From contig CM069872.1 of the NCBI GenBank assembly GCA_036172665.1, positions 20,191,001 through 20,255,000 of the forward strand: DNA of 64,000 nt, written 5' to 3'. A program made the position numbers and the translations under genes. This document shows positions 21,501-32,388 of this stretch, piece after piece (the first letter of the stretch is position 1; each line of letters opens with the position of its first letter). This DNA comes from Prosopocoilus inquinatus. Taxonomy: Eukaryota; Arthropoda; Insecta; Coleoptera; Lucanidae. The notes below the pieces were generated by a model. The model was not told the origin of the DNA and did not search any database. It saw nothing but the letters and a program-made list of their open reading frames with translations.

Positions 21501-24500
21501 TCTGTTCCGCCCTGTATAAAGACCCCATACGTAACAAAAACTGTCAGGATTGTTGATACAGTTTGTACGGGATGAAATTGATGCAATTTTATCACTTTTA
21601 ATAGTTTTGAAAAAAGAAAACTACAGCGATCAGATGTTAATTTTTGATTAATTTGATTTAAATGTTAAAAATGTTGGTAAAGTAGGGACTATTTCTAGCA
21701 CCATCTATTTTGCGAATAGTATTTTAAACTATTTACAGATTTGTTAATGGTTTGTGACTCTTTTCTGAAAACGTCAATAAAAATTCAAACCCCAGATTTA
21801 TTTACCTGTGTAATCCGAGAACTTAAGTTCACTATAAGAACCGCTTACAGCTGAAATTAACTAATTTCAATGAAACGCCCTGCTTATGTTAACATATTTG
21901 AATGGCTCGTAAATTTCTGTTTCTAACAAATGCAACTTGTATTGGTCTGAAGCTTACGGTTTTTCGAGATATCTGCACTTACAGTTAGAACTACTGACAA
22001 GAACAATATTTCAAGAAAGTAAACAAAAAAGAAAGGGAACAATTACGTTTACCTGTTAAATCACAAGGAAATATTGTCATTTATAAATAATTCGAGAACT
22101 TAAGTTCACTATAAGAACTGCTTACAGCTGAAATTAACTAATTGCTAAAGTTCTAACAAAGAAATTCAAAGTGTAATTTTTATTTAATTAAACCTGAACT
22201 CTATCAATCCTTCAATTTATTTCCAACTATTGAGTATCTGCTAATAATTTCTACCCAATTTTTTGAAAAAAATGTATTTGGTAGAATTAAAAAAATAAGT
22301 AATACTACGGGCTAAAACATTTCCAATAACAAATCATTAGCGTTGTATATCGATTAGATGTTCGAAATAAATTGAACGATTGATAGAGTTCAAGTTTCAT
22401 TAAATGAAATGAGAACTTTAGCAATTACTTAATTTCAGCTGAAGGCAGTTCTTGTAGTGAACTTAAGTTCTCGGATTATTTATAAATGCCAATATTTCTT
22501 TGAGGTTTAACAGATAATCGTAATTGTGCCCTTTGTTTTTTGTTTATCTTCTTGAAATATTGTTCTTGTCAGTAGTTCTAACTGTAAGTGCAGATATCTC
22601 GAAAACCGTAAGCTTCAGACTAATACAAATGTGTTTGTATTTCATATCTAAGAACCAAAACAGAAAAAATATTGTATCAAATACACGTTTCATAAGACAT
22701 TTTGGCGGACTTGTCCACTTAGAAAACTCGTTTTCTAAAACCGGACTAAAATTCCGTCTTATGAAAACCTGTTCTTTAAAATACTATTAATTTAGCTAAA
22801 GAATGGTATGCATAATAACCATTTAATGTAGAAAAGAGACGTAAGAATTAGCTAAGACGATTACAAAAATTTAATTAAAAAAAATAACAGAAACAGTAAA
22901 ACAACTTTTTTATTCAATGAAAAAATTAAAGTTGTCTTTCCTGAATGGCTATGACCAGGGATAAGAATTCGGCCCACTTGCTCCGCGTACAGTACGAAAA
23001 TTTAGTATTCGGACTGTATTAGTCACCGCCCAGAGTAACTTCTGCGAAGTGCGAACGCTCGCACTGTAACCCTTCCCCTCGATAACATACGTCACTCAAT
23101 AGGAATTTAAATGGATCAGAGCCGCGGAAGGAGTAAATAGTACATTCGATGTAAAAAGTGTTCAGCACTAAATGGACCGAAATCTTTTCCCCGGCTATGA
23201 CTAACAGCGCGGCTGTAAAACTTGAGGACTTGCTTCAAATTCTTCTTGAAAAACAAATTGCAGGTTTTCGAGATTATCTGGCAAAGCTAGACAAAAACAG
23301 TTGCCGTTCGCTATAAAATTTCCCACATTATAAGGTCAAACCTCTGGCCGCCAGAAGGCGCGCTTTAAATTATTGTCTGCTATTACCGTGGCTTACCGGT
23401 TTAAAATCGGACAAGTCGTTCTGATTACGGTGGAGTTTCTCGAGCTATTCTTCTGCTGATGGGACCCCCAATTAGGGCCGAAATAGCGCTACACAGAGGC
23501 TGCTTGAGGGCCCCACTGCAATCTGAGCAGACTTGCTACAGCGTAAAATTACGATGACACGCGAATGTGTCCGCATTGGCCGCTTTTTGCATTATAGCTT
23601 ACCAGGCAGCAGTACAGTTGCCATTCGCTATAAAATTTCGCACAATATAAGGTCAAACTCCTGGTCGCCAAAGGGCGCGCCTTAAACTGTTGTCTACTAT
23701 TACCGGGGCTTACCGGTTTAAAACCGGACAAGCCGTTCTGATTACGGTGGAGTTTCTCGAGGTACTCTTATGCAGATGAGGCCCCAGTTAGGGCCGAAAT
23801 AGCGCTATATAGAGGAAGCTTGTGGGCCCCACTGCAATCTGAGCAGACTTACTACAGCGTAGAAAACAGCAAGTAAGATATTTGCAACTCATCCGACGTG
23901 TGGGGTCTGGTATTGTCATTTCATAAAATTAAGCTGTCTTCTGTTATAAGATATAACTTAAGCGATTAAGGTCACTTTTATAAAATATTTTAGGGTGGCC
24001 GGTTTTTTCTTTTTGCCAGTCAGCATATTTCTTTCAATCATTTCAACAGAAGAAGAAAGTGCAAGGAATAAGTTTTTTTACCTTTTCTCCACAGCGTAAT
24101 TTCCTGCTGTTTAAAATATCTTCTGTCTTCTGTGTCCATCAGAACTAAGTTCAGAAAATAACGCACAGAGAACTTTTTGTTGATGTCTCGCATGGTAGGT
24201 GTTAACTCATAACCGGCCAAGAAGACTCTTATTGGAATGCTTTCACCTGAAAATATGAAACACAGAAATAAATTTTTAAAGAAAAAAAAAACTAAACTAA
24301 ACTGGGAGCAACCTTTAATTCATAGAATTCGTACAATTAAATCAACGTGTTAAGAAAACAAATAACTTTCTAGGTATTTATGTTAAGTGACTTATTGGCT
24401 TAAAATTCTTTCAGCTAAGGATGTCTGAAGCCTCCTGAAGCCAATAATTACTTAAAATAAAAATCTAGAGAAAGTTATTTGTTGTTTTCTCAACACAGTA

Positions 24501-25546
24501 AATTTGGACTTAACACCATTATGCACTCATCGATTCAATTAATTCCTTGGATAGGTGATGAATATAATGTAGTTAAGAGAAAAATAAACAAAGTAACAAA
24601 CCTCTGACTGGAGCTCCATCCATGATTTCATATTTAGCGATTGTTTCATTTTCAGTAAACATATTAGGCCCTGTTCCAGTCGTTTCTCTTTTAATGATAG
24701 CGATTTCCATGTGCTTGATCTTAATTCTCACCAGTAAGAAATAGATCTTCCCAACAATGACATCTTTTAAGTGATATCTAAAATGACTACTATTGCATTG
24801 CGGTCTTTAAATATGTGCGGAAACTGCTCACTTGGATTTATTATATTCAAATTCGATATGTAGGCAGTCCTCTATGCCCACTTCCATTTTAATTGAGTTA
24901 TTCATTTCTGGATAGCTGGAGAGTGTGTGTACTGCTATGTCCATTTCTTTGACGAGATCAGCCAAGCGACGGACTATAGTAACACGAAGAAAATAACGTA
25001 GTTTTACATTGGCTCCCGTGTAGACTTCAAAGGGTTTCTCGACGCAAGCAAACTCAAACGGATAACTTGTGTGTGCAATCATTTCACCGGGTCTCGCTAA
25101 TTCCTTCACTAAACTAGTGAATTCATGGTGATTACCTCTATCATAATACAATTCTATTTGACCTATGAACTCTATTTTGATACCCTGGTGCTCTAATTTG
25201 CTGCCCGCTTTCTTCAAGCTGATGTTTACCTAAAATCATTAGGAATACCGACTTACAGGTGTTGAGTTAAGACAGAGCGATTACCTTGCCGGAAACGGTC
25301 TCACCATCGTAGTACAACAACAGCCTTTCTTTTTTACCATCTTCGGTTTTCACTTCTGCGGTTTTTCGTGTATCCTGACCGTCCAAATAAATATCGATCT
25401 CGGCTGATTGACCAAAACCAAAAAAACTCTGCGAAACCACCCCTTTGATTAGCAACAGTAAACGCAATAAAAACAAGAGTTGACTTGACATTGATAACCT
25501 AAGTTTACACCTACTTTTGACGGAAGCTGCCAAATCTACTCACCAT
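18591..25546 (-). CDS. VPS26: Retromer subunit VPS26 (6 coding exons)
   Basis: Minus-strand coding exons: 25544-25546, 25285-25428, 24832-25229, 24602-24777, 24082-24246, 18591-18862, giving 385 residues with GT-AG introns and consistent phases. VPS26 is an arrestin-fold subunit of the retromer cargo-recognition complex (with VPS35 and VPS29) on endosomes. It begins M-SFFGFGQSAEIDI; the initiator ATG is the only coding triplet of the first exon and is followed directly by the donor GTGAGT. Conserved blocks include [77 protein letters not shown] and GYELTPTMRDINKKFSVRY. The last exon encodes a polar, low-complexity tail (about 90 residues ending GQNDISNENVE), as is common in insect VPS26. Intron 5 is 5.2 kb and holds a mariner, a retrozyme dimer and other repeats. 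Confidence 0.96.
19680..19900 (-). pseudogene. Fragment of a dispersed arthropod repeat protein (SEEQGERFHQD motif)
   Basis: The minus-strand translation contains NLKIHFLIYHLNYIPENFG followed by VVSEEQGERFHQD. From memory, this PENFG...SEEQGERFHQD pattern recurs in many uncharacterised, probably transposon-derived, arthropod proteins. After this the frame breaks at a run of A and the remaining residues no longer fit. It is a short, decayed fragment in a VPS26 intron with no flanking element ends found. The function of the family is unknown to me. Confidence 0.5.
20152..21443 (+). mobile_element. Mariner transposon, copy 1 (in VPS26 intron 5)
   Basis: TA target bases at 20150-20151 and 21444-21445. 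Terminal inverted repeats are CGCGGGCTGCTGGAATATTT (left) and, inverted, TGTGGGCTGCTGGAAAAGTT (right). Length 1292 bp, typical of mariner. A sister copy lies at 49185-50466 in the other orientation. Confidence 0.92.
20325..21377 (+). pseudogene. Mariner transposase with one nonsense mutation
   Basis: A near full-length mariner transposase of about 350 codons. The N-terminal helix-turn-helix region (MEISRENFHAMIFYDFKCG, then SSVYNWFAEFQRGR) is followed by the catalytic motifs TGDETW, HHDNASSHSA and YSPDLSPNDFF. I count 34 residues between the second and third Asp, so DD34D. One in-frame TAA at about 20886 splits it. The sister copy has a Lys codon there. The block before KNKMRGERF also differs from the sister copy by a few codons. 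Confidence 0.92.
21811..22640. mobile_element. Nested palindromic element
   Basis: The inner part, 22087-22480, has ends CGAGAACTTAAGTTCACTAT in both orientations. An extra direct copy of this end lies at 21817. The surrounding arms are also inverted repeats: the run TTACGGTTTTTCGAGATATC (about 21955-21974) recurs inverted at about 22590-22610, and ATTTATAAATAATT recurs inverted near 22475. This looks like one foldback element inside another. Confidence 0.65.
23442..23506 (+). ncRNA. Decayed hammerhead ribozyme, older lineage, unit 1
   Basis: CTGATG(G) at 23456-23462, a GGACCCC...GGGCC helix II, then GAAAT and AGCGCTAC. Helix I is still pairable (TTCTG with CAGAG, 23494-23498, and GAGC with GCTT). 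The core A9 is G and position 16.1 is C, so cleavage is unlikely. Confidence 0.6.
23759..23820 (+). ncRNA. Decayed hammerhead ribozyme, older lineage, unit 2
   Basis: CAGATGA at 23773-23779 (U4 changed to A). Helix II is perfect: GGCCC, CAGTTA, GGGCC. GAA (23796-23798) is followed by the palindrome ATAGCGCTAT as helix III and A at the cleavage position. Combining the two units suggests an ancestor with a standard CTGATGAG core, but each present copy has at least one core lesion. Confidence 0.65.
24347..24498. repeat. Palindromic MITE in VPS26 intron 4
   Basis: Arms GTTAAGAAAACAAATAACTTT and its inverted, slightly changed copy near 24470-24498 flank AAGTGACTTATTGGCTT / AAGCCAATAATTACTT. No ORF. 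Confidence 0.6.
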
Positions 25547-26101
25547 TATTTTCCGCTCCTTTCTGTGTTGAGTTTCAATGGTTACCGAGCAACGTTACCG
25601 TTTTTGCGGTGTATTGTACAATTTGTTTGCGTTTCGCTTCAAATTATTTCCATTTATTTAGCTTTGACAACTTTAATGAAGTATGGCGTTCGGACATTTC
25701 TATTACCAACCGTCACGTATAATCCGAACGTCCTTCTCATCCAAATAGAATCACTTAGTCATTATGTTTAATATCGTTTTAACCTTTACTAAATATATAT
25801 GCAAATAGGAAGTAAATAAATTATTATTAATTACGTCACTTAATTTTAACTTCACATACATCTTCCATATTGGCAGCACTGCGAATTGGGATGCAGTTAT
25901 GGATGCAGTCATGCCACCATGCCATCTAATTATACGATTCATGCAGTCAGTTGCGAGGAAATGGTAGTTTCTTCAAGGAAAGGTTTTTTTTAATAGGTGC
26001 TTTCTTTCGCTTACAAAATCGTTATCCAAACGTGTTTTGATTCAAAAACAGACATTCTTGTCTTTGAATATCTCTGTTTTTAAAACTTGTTTGGATTGAA
26101 T

Positions 26102-26552
26102 TAGAGATAGACCAGAAAATGAACCCGGTGCATTCACCAGGGTGCATACATGAATGTATCGGGTGCATTCAAAAATTTAAATTTCCCGCGCAAATCGAAT
26201 GAGAAATAACCTTTCTTTGATGTTATTTAATTGTTTTTCAGGTGGTTCGCACGTTTAATATTTCATAGTGTGTGGTGAACAGCTGAATAGTAAACTTTTA
26301 AGATTAACTGAAAGCTTTGTAGCTTAAAATCTGAACAAAATGAGTAAGTCTTTGAAATTAACGTTACAAAATAATTGTCTAGCGATAGTCCATACAAAAT
26401 ATGTTATACTTCGTGTCATTTTGAAGCATTTTTTTTATGTCTGACGTAAATGTAGGTAACCGAGCAATGCACCCAATGCACTGGGTGCATTGTGGGTGCA
26501 TTCCGTGTTTCCACCGGTGCAAACGATTGCACCGGGTGGAATCCCATCTCTA
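26102..26552. mobile_element. hAT-type MITE (TAGAGATGGG family), copy 2
   Basis: Starts TAGAGATAGACCAG and ends GAATCCCATCTCTA. The interior shares the TGCACCCGGTGCATTC minisatellite and unique sequence with 16332-16798, in the opposite orientation. Flanking 8-mers do not match exactly, so the copy may have been rearranged. Confidence 0.7.
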
Positions 26553-26560
26553 CTTGATAG

Positions 26561-26749
26561 TAGAGATGGGCCAGGGAATGAACCCGGTGCATTGAAAGTA
26601 CCCATATGCTCATATGGGTGCATTCACCAGGGTGCATGCATGAATGTACCGGATGCATTCAAAAATTTTAATTTCCCGCGCAAGTTGAACGAGAAATAAC
26701 CTTTTCTTGATATGATTTAATTGTTTGCAGTTGGTTTACAGGGTTTAAT
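26561..26749. mobile_element. Truncated hAT-type MITE (TAGAGATGGG family), copy 3
   Basis: Begins TAGAGATGGGCCAGGGAATG eight bases after copy 2 ends and follows the same sequence until it is cut at 26749 by the MITE at 26750. Confidence 0.7.
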
Positions 26750-27161
26750 AGTTGTCTTTTATTTGCACGTCAGATCAGTTCACTTTTACCCTGGATCACT
26801 TATTCAAAAATTTGTCTGTTTTATTTGGATACATGATCTAACCCAAAGTGATCTAAAAGACTTCCCGCTTTGCTGATACTACACCTCGGAATTTCGAGAT
26901 CAGCTTGGGTCAGTTGGTTCACTTGTAGAGGGGATGTTATTTCAATTGTTTGTCAAATTACATTACTCGTCGAAATAACCTTTTGTTTTTGCTTAACTCG
27001 CTGTAAAGTGATGCAAAAATAATATCTTCATCTGAAGATTAAAATGTAGCAACCGCATCTCGCATGTTTTATTTACTATTAAATCGATCACTTAAGATCA
27101 GTTCACTTTGGGTTAAACTGAACTGACCTGAACAAATCTGCGTTGCAAATAAAAGACAACT
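26750..27161. mobile_element. 412-bp MITE with AGTTGTCTTTTATTTGCA ends, copy 1
   Basis: The ends AGTTGTCTTTTATTTGCA and TGCAAATAAAAGACAACT are flanked by AAT on both sides (26747-26749, 27162-27164). The interior holds repeated GATCAGTTCA-type motifs. A second copy of exactly the same length lies inverted at 30156-30567. Confidence 0.8.
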
Positions 27162-27164
27162 AAT

Positions 27165-28130
27165 AGGTATATTCGTTTTAGAAATGCTGGGTTTGCCACA
27201 ATAGCGTCATCGTCAAGTAGCTGATGCCCATCTAGGTCAAGTTATGGTTGCATCAGAAATTGATCTAAAACGAATAGTTTGTGATGGGCAAGTTGTACCC
27301 AGAGAAAAGAAAAATGTTAAATCAACATAACTTTCGTTTGGGTACGTTCAATGCATTAATTTATTTAAAAGAAAAGCCATTATGTATTCAATTCAAGTAA
27401 AAAAAATGTTTGAATCAACAAGAAACTGCTTGAATTAATGTAAAGTGTGCATCATTCAAATAAATAAATGCATCGACTGTATTCAAACAAAGATTTTTCT
27501 GTGTGATGAAAACCGACCTTGCTGAAAAATAATTAAATTAAGGTTAAGTAAACAATACTTTGGTGTTGAAGCAACTAAACCCTACTCTGGAGTAGGTGCA
27601 CATTGCGTCAACACCAGCACTGCCGCAGTGGCAATTAAAACGAATATGCCAATGTCAAATACCGCATGCCGAAAATCTAAAACGAATACACATTTCGTTG
27701 ACGCAGGTGACTTGCGGCAACCTAAAGCCGACTACTCATTACGCGGTACTTGGCAAGTGAATTAACTTGGCAAGTACTCGGCGAGCATTTGTGCAAGTAA
27801 AAGTCGAACCGTACACATTATTAAGCCGGCTACTCATTACGCGGTACTTGGCAAGTGTCTTAAGTTGGCAAGTACTCGGCGAGTATTTGTGCAAGTAAAA
27901 GTCGAACCGTACACATTACTCGGCTACTTCTACATAGCCAGTCCGTTTAACACTTACCCATTTGACTTTGGATAGTTTACCGACAATGAACGGGAAGTAC
28001 AAGTAACGTGGCAAGTAGTGCCGAGTTGCACGCCGCGTCTTAATACACATTACTCGGTACTTGCTAAGTATTGTCAAGTACTTGCCAAGTACCGCGTAAT
28101 GAGTAGCCGGCTTCAGTAATCTAAAACGAA
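27165..28130. repeat. Cluster of small MITEs
   Basis: A short hairpin with ATTCGTTTTAGA / TCTAAAACGAAT ends spans about 27172-27280, and further TCTAAAACGAAT copies occur at 27677 and 28118. A second element has ends GCCGGCTACTCATTACGCG (left, 27824) and its inverse (right, to about 28112). Its left 98 bp are duplicated in tandem (27726-27823 and 27824-27921). Confidence 0.6.
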
Positions 28131-28287
28131 TGTTTTTGAAATTAACGTTACAAAATAATTGTCTAGCGATAATCCATACAAAATATATCATATTTGGTGT
28201 TATTTCGAACTATTTTTTTATAGAGATGGAATTCCACCCGGTGCATTCGTTTGCACCGGTGGAATCACGGAATGCACCCACAATGTA

Positions 28288-30110
28288 CGTGGACAAAAAA
28301 TTTACATGGGAATTGGCTCTCTCTCTTGACCGCAATAATGTGACCGCTGTTGTGACGTCACCATCGGTCCATATTCAAATACAGCGCCTAATATTTAAAC
28401 GTAAAAATGCCGGCTCCGACCAAAGTAAAAGGAGAAAATGTGCTTTATAATAACTTTCCCAAAGGAAATTACGTAGTTTCTGCAACTATACGAAGGAATG
28501 CATCCGCCGTTGTAAGAAAATACAAAAAAGGAAAGGACTGTGCCAATTAAAGTCATGAAAAACTTTTTGTAAATTAAGAAGAAAAATTAGAATTAAATTT
28601 CCAAAATACTCAAAACGGAACTAAACATTTCAAATGAAAATTTCTACGCATCTTAAATAGTCAAAACGGCAGACACTAAGTAAAAAATTGTTAAATAAAA
28701 ATATATTACTCCAGCTATTTATTTAAATTTACAAGCTTTGTTTTCTTTTATGGAAAAGTTAAATAATTCAAGCACTATCACTTCGATGAAAATTATTATA
28801 ATAATATACATATAATTATTTTGTAGCGGACTTCGGGAAAAATTTATAAATGAAACGTTAAAATTTTTATTACAAAATTCATAATTATTTTTGCTCGGAT
28901 ATTTCCAAGAAAAATTAAATACGTGATTCAGAAATATCTCCCGATATTTTCAGGGTGAATAGAACATCAGATTACCTTTATATAATTTTTTTCCCAAAAG
29001 TGAATAATAATATTTTGCCAATATCTTTTGGATCCTTTAAGTTATTAAACTAATATTTTAAATGTTGGTATAACGCATCTAACTGCTCATAAACAACATA
29101 TTTGTCAGATTCTCGATTAGTCCTTCTTTTTAAGGAATAGTTTTGAGGAGTAACTTTCAGTATTTAATCCCTAACTTTTTATTTTTTAGAAATTTCATCA
29201 AAAATTTATGAAGGAAATATTCTTTAGATAATTTGGCATAAAAGAAGCTTTCTTATTGCATTTCCATATACCAAACCGTTTTCGAATAATTAAAGTTTAA
29301 ATGTAAGAATACATCTATTACGCAATGTTAACACACTACAACTTAGCTAATTTCTTATTTTTCATTTTTCGAAAAAGATTTATATAAAAAGGTGACCTTA
29401 TTTTTTGATGTTCTTTTCACCCTAAAAATATCGGGACACATTTCTGAATCTGAAGAGGGCGGGAATGGAACAGGTTTTGAAAGAGTCTCTAAAGTTTCGA
29501 AATTAGTGAAATACATCACGGGTTTACTTCGTTTAAATCTTTGGATAACAAAAAAAAGTAATATATCTAACTGTTAGCTACAATCCTTATTTCACATCAC
29601 CTGTATTTGCTATTCTGATCTGTCAAATTGGTCCGACTAACCACTTAACGTTTCAGACCACGCTGGTCACATTTTAAATTGCGACCAATTTTTCCAATCA
29701 GCTGATTGATCACATGGTATAGTCTAACCGTTGACTTAACGACTTTGCTTAAAATAACCGTTCACTTAAGGCAACCTAATTGAATTTTGAACGGTCGAAG
29801 TGGTCAGACCAATCACGTGATCACTTTTCTCAATTGCTGATTGGTCGGAGGGTTTAGTCGAACCGTTGACTTGACGATTCTGTGCAATTTGACCGGTCAC
29901 TTAACTCGGCCTTTATTTAAGGAAAGTGTTGTTTCGACAATTTCTTATTAACAACAAAGGTAATTCTAGCCTCCACAACAGGGTATCTATCGACACAGCC
30001 GAAGGCAAACTCGACTCGACAACCTTCGAAATCGAGTTGCGACTCGCTTTCGAATTTGCAAGCCGCAGGCAGGAGAGAGAGCCAAGTGCCATGTACATTT
30101 TTTGTCCACG
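28288..30110. mobile_element. 1.8-kb TIR element with TA target
   Basis: About 40-bp inverted ends: CGTGGACAAAAAATTTACAT on the left and, inverted, CGTGGACAAAAAATGTACAT on the right, followed by GGCTCTCTCTC in both. TA at 28286-28287 and 30111-30112. The middle (about 28342-29460) recurs at 37834-39707. No transposase seen. Inserted into a TAGAGATGG-family fragment (28130-28287). Confidence 0.75.
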
Positions 30111-30155
30111 TAATATGACGTAGTAGTACTTAGTAACGTACTTATCTGTTGCAAT

Positions 30156-30567
30156 AGTTGTCTTTTATTTGCAGCGCAGATTAGTTCAGGTCAGTTCAGT
30201 TTAACCCAAAGTGAACTGATCTTAAGTGACCGATTTAATAGTAAATAAAACATGCGAGATGCGATTGCTGCATTTTAATCATCAGATGAAGATATTACTT
30301 TTGCATCACTTTACAGCGAGTTAAGCAAAAACAAAAGGTTTTTTGGACAAATAATGTAAATTGACAAATAGTTGAAATAACATCCCCTCTACAAATGAAC
30401 CAACTGATCCAAACTGATCGAGAATTTCCAAGGTGTAGTATCAGCAACGCGGGAAGTGTCTTGGATCACTTTGGATTAGATCTTGTAGCCATATAAAACA
30501 GACAAATTTTTGAATAAGTGATCCAGGGTGAAAGTGAACTGATCTGACGTGCAAATAAAAGACAACT
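30156..30567. mobile_element. 412-bp MITE with AGTTGTCTTTTATTTGCA ends, copy 2
   Basis: Same ends, same length and same AAT flanks (30153-30155, 30568-30570) as 26750-27161, in opposite orientation and with only scattered differences. Confidence 0.8.
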
Positions 30568-30626
30568 AATGGCGCCACTATTCTACGCGCGCTTTTTTAC
30601 GCGCCTTTTTAATTTAAATAATTCTT

Positions 30627-30763
30627 TAGGTTTTCTTCTCCATAAATTCATTTAAGTAATATGTTATATTCTGCAAAGACTCTGATATGCTGTAATATAC
30701 ATTACAAGTCTTTACAGAATATAATGTATTACCTAAATGAATGTATGGAGAAGAAAACCTAAA
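30627..30763. repeat. Hairpin repeat, about 57-bp arms
   Basis: Arms TTTAGGTTTTCTTCTCCATA... and its inverse ...GGAGAAGAAAACCTAAA enclose a loop of about 25 bp. A few mismatches only. Probably a small MITE. Confidence 0.65.
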
Positions 30764-31114
30764 GAAACGGAAAATCATGCTTATGATATATACTAGATTT
30801 TAAGCTAACAAAACAAACCACATATTATTGTCAAATTACTATATTTAACTGCAAACGTAACTGCAAGTAATAACACATTATTTGTACATTGTCATTCATG
30901 AAGTTCATAATTTATGGAAATGATTTCAAAATTGCAATTCAATACATTCTTTATCCGTACACATTATTTTTGACTTTAAGTGCGAATATCTTCAAAATTA
31001 CTGCAAATTAAACTTTTTTTTTAACAATTTTTATTCAGAATTCTCTACTTGACCACCTTTAAATTTTATTAGAAAAATTTCGTGCAAATCGTTTTTGATT
31101 GCAGCGAGAACCTC

Positions 31115-31175
31115 GAGCAGCCTCTGGACAGCTGTTTCAGCCCTGCTTGGGGCTTCTTCAGCAGAAACGTAGCTC
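31115..31175 (-). ncRNA. Hammerhead ribozyme, array minus unit 1
   Basis: On the minus strand: GAGC, TACGT, TTCTG, core CTGAAGA, helix II AGCCC/GGGCT with loop CAAGCA, GAAAC, AGCT, GTC, then CAGAG, GCT, GCTC. The cleavage site lies between 31127 and 31126. Helix I has one G-U pair. Confidence 0.88.
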
Positions 31176-31424
31176 GACATTCCCGCTGCAAACAAAAACG
31201 ACTTGCCCAATTTATTCGCATTTGCGATGTAAGAGTGATGAACAGATAAAATAGCGACATCTTACTATCGCTTTTTGACCTGACATTGCAGTAGGGTAAC
31301 AAATTGAAGCGGGATTTGCTCCTAATAAGTTCCCCATGCAAGGCGGCCATGCTTGCTGTCAAAGCATAATGAAAGATTTTAGAAAAATTTCGTGCAAATC
31401 GTTTTTGATTGCAGCGAGAACCTC

Positions 31425-31485
31425 GAGCAGCCTCTGGACAGCTGTTTCAGCCCTGCTTGGGGCTTCTTCAGCAGAAACGTAGCTC
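31425..31485 (-). ncRNA. Hammerhead ribozyme, array minus unit 2
   Basis: Same sequence as the ribozyme at 31115-31175, exactly 310 bp further on. All core bases are intact. Confidence 0.88.
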
Positions 31486-31734
31486 GACATTCCCGCTGCA
31501 AACAAAAACGACTTGCCCAATTTATTCGCATTTGCGATGTAAGAGTGATGAACAGATAAAATAGCGACATCTTACTATCGCTTTTTGACCTGACATTGCA
31601 GTAGGGTAACAAATTGAAGCGGGATTTGCTCCTAATAAGTTCCCCATGCAAGGCGGCCATGCTTGCTGTCAAAGCATAATGAAAGATTTTAGAAAAATTT
31701 CGTGCAAATCGTTTTTGATTGCAGCGAGAACCTC

Positions 31735-31795
31735 GAGCAGCCTCTGGACAGCTGTTTCAGCCCTGCTTGGGGCTTCTTCAGCAGAAACGTAGCTC
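31735..31795 (-). ncRNA. Hammerhead ribozyme, array minus unit 3
   Basis: Same sequence, again 310 bp further on. All core bases are intact. Confidence 0.88.
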
Positions 31796-32044
31796 GACAT
31801 TCCCGCTGCAAACAAAAACGACTTGCCCAATTTATTCGCATTTGCGATGTAAGAGTGATGAACAGATAAAATAGCGACATCTTACTATCGCTTTTTGACC
31901 TGACATTGCAGTAGGGTAACAAATTGAAGCGGGATTTGCTCCTAATAAGTTCCCCATGCAAGGCGGCCATGCTTGCTGTCAAAGCATAATGAAAGATTTT
32001 AGAAAAATTTCGTGCAAATCGTTTTTGATTGCAGCGAGAACCTC

Positions 32045-32105
32045 GAGCAGCCTCTGGACAGCTGTTTCAGCCCTGCTTGGGGCTTCTTCAGCAGAAACGT
32101 AGCTC
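32045..32105 (-). ncRNA. Hammerhead ribozyme, array minus unit 4
   Basis: Last minus-strand copy before the inversion junction at about 32227. All core bases are intact. Confidence 0.88.
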
Positions 32106-32327
32106 GACATTCCCGCTGCAAACAAAAACGACTTGCCCAATTTATTCGCATTTGCGATGTAAGAGTGATGAACAGATAAAATAGCGACATCTTACTATCG
32201 CTTTTTGACCTGACATTGCAGTAGGGTTCGCTTCAATTTGTTACCCTACTGCAATGTCAGGTCAAACATCTTACATCGCAAATGCGAATAAATTGGGCAA
32301 GTCGTTTTTGTTTGCAGCGGGAATGTC

Positions 32328-32388
32328 GAGCTACGTTTCTGCTGAAGAAGCCCCAAGCAGGGCTGAAACAGCTGTCCAGAGGCTGCTC
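32328..32388 (+). ncRNA. Hammerhead ribozyme, array plus unit 1
   Basis: First plus-strand copy, in the unit shortened by about 45 bp upstream. The ribozyme itself is complete and cleaves after GTC at 32374-32376. Confidence 0.88.

Larger units (their letters stand above)
23298..23866 (+). repeat. Diverged retrozyme-like dimer (about 317-bp period)
   Basis: Two head-to-tail units start CAGTTGCC(G/A)TTCGCTATAAA at 23298 and 23615, a period of 317 bp. They share long blocks such as GATTACGGTGGAGTTTCTCGAG and CTGCAATCTGAGCAGACTT but differ at many sites, so they are old. Each has a hammerhead-like core near its end. The unit resembles the 310-bp family only around the ribozyme (CTCGAG, CAGAGGCTGCTTGAGG), suggesting a separate, older lineage. 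Confidence 0.8.
18863..24081 (-). other. Intron 5 of VPS26, repeat-filled
   Basis: Bounded on the minus strand by AAAG|GTAAAA and TTTCAG|GCGATA. It contains a decayed SEEQGERFHQD-type pseudogene, a mariner, a large palindrome (about 21811-22640) and the diverged hammerhead dimer (23298-23866). The stretch 18900-19680 shows nothing recognisable. Confidence 0.9.

Noticed and set aside
25267..25533. VPS26 with a hydrophobic N-terminal signal (MAASVKS...LLLIKGVVSQ)
   Set aside because: That extension is the translated intron; a GTGAGT donor directly after ATG and a CAG acceptor before SFFGFG give the family's normal N-terminus.
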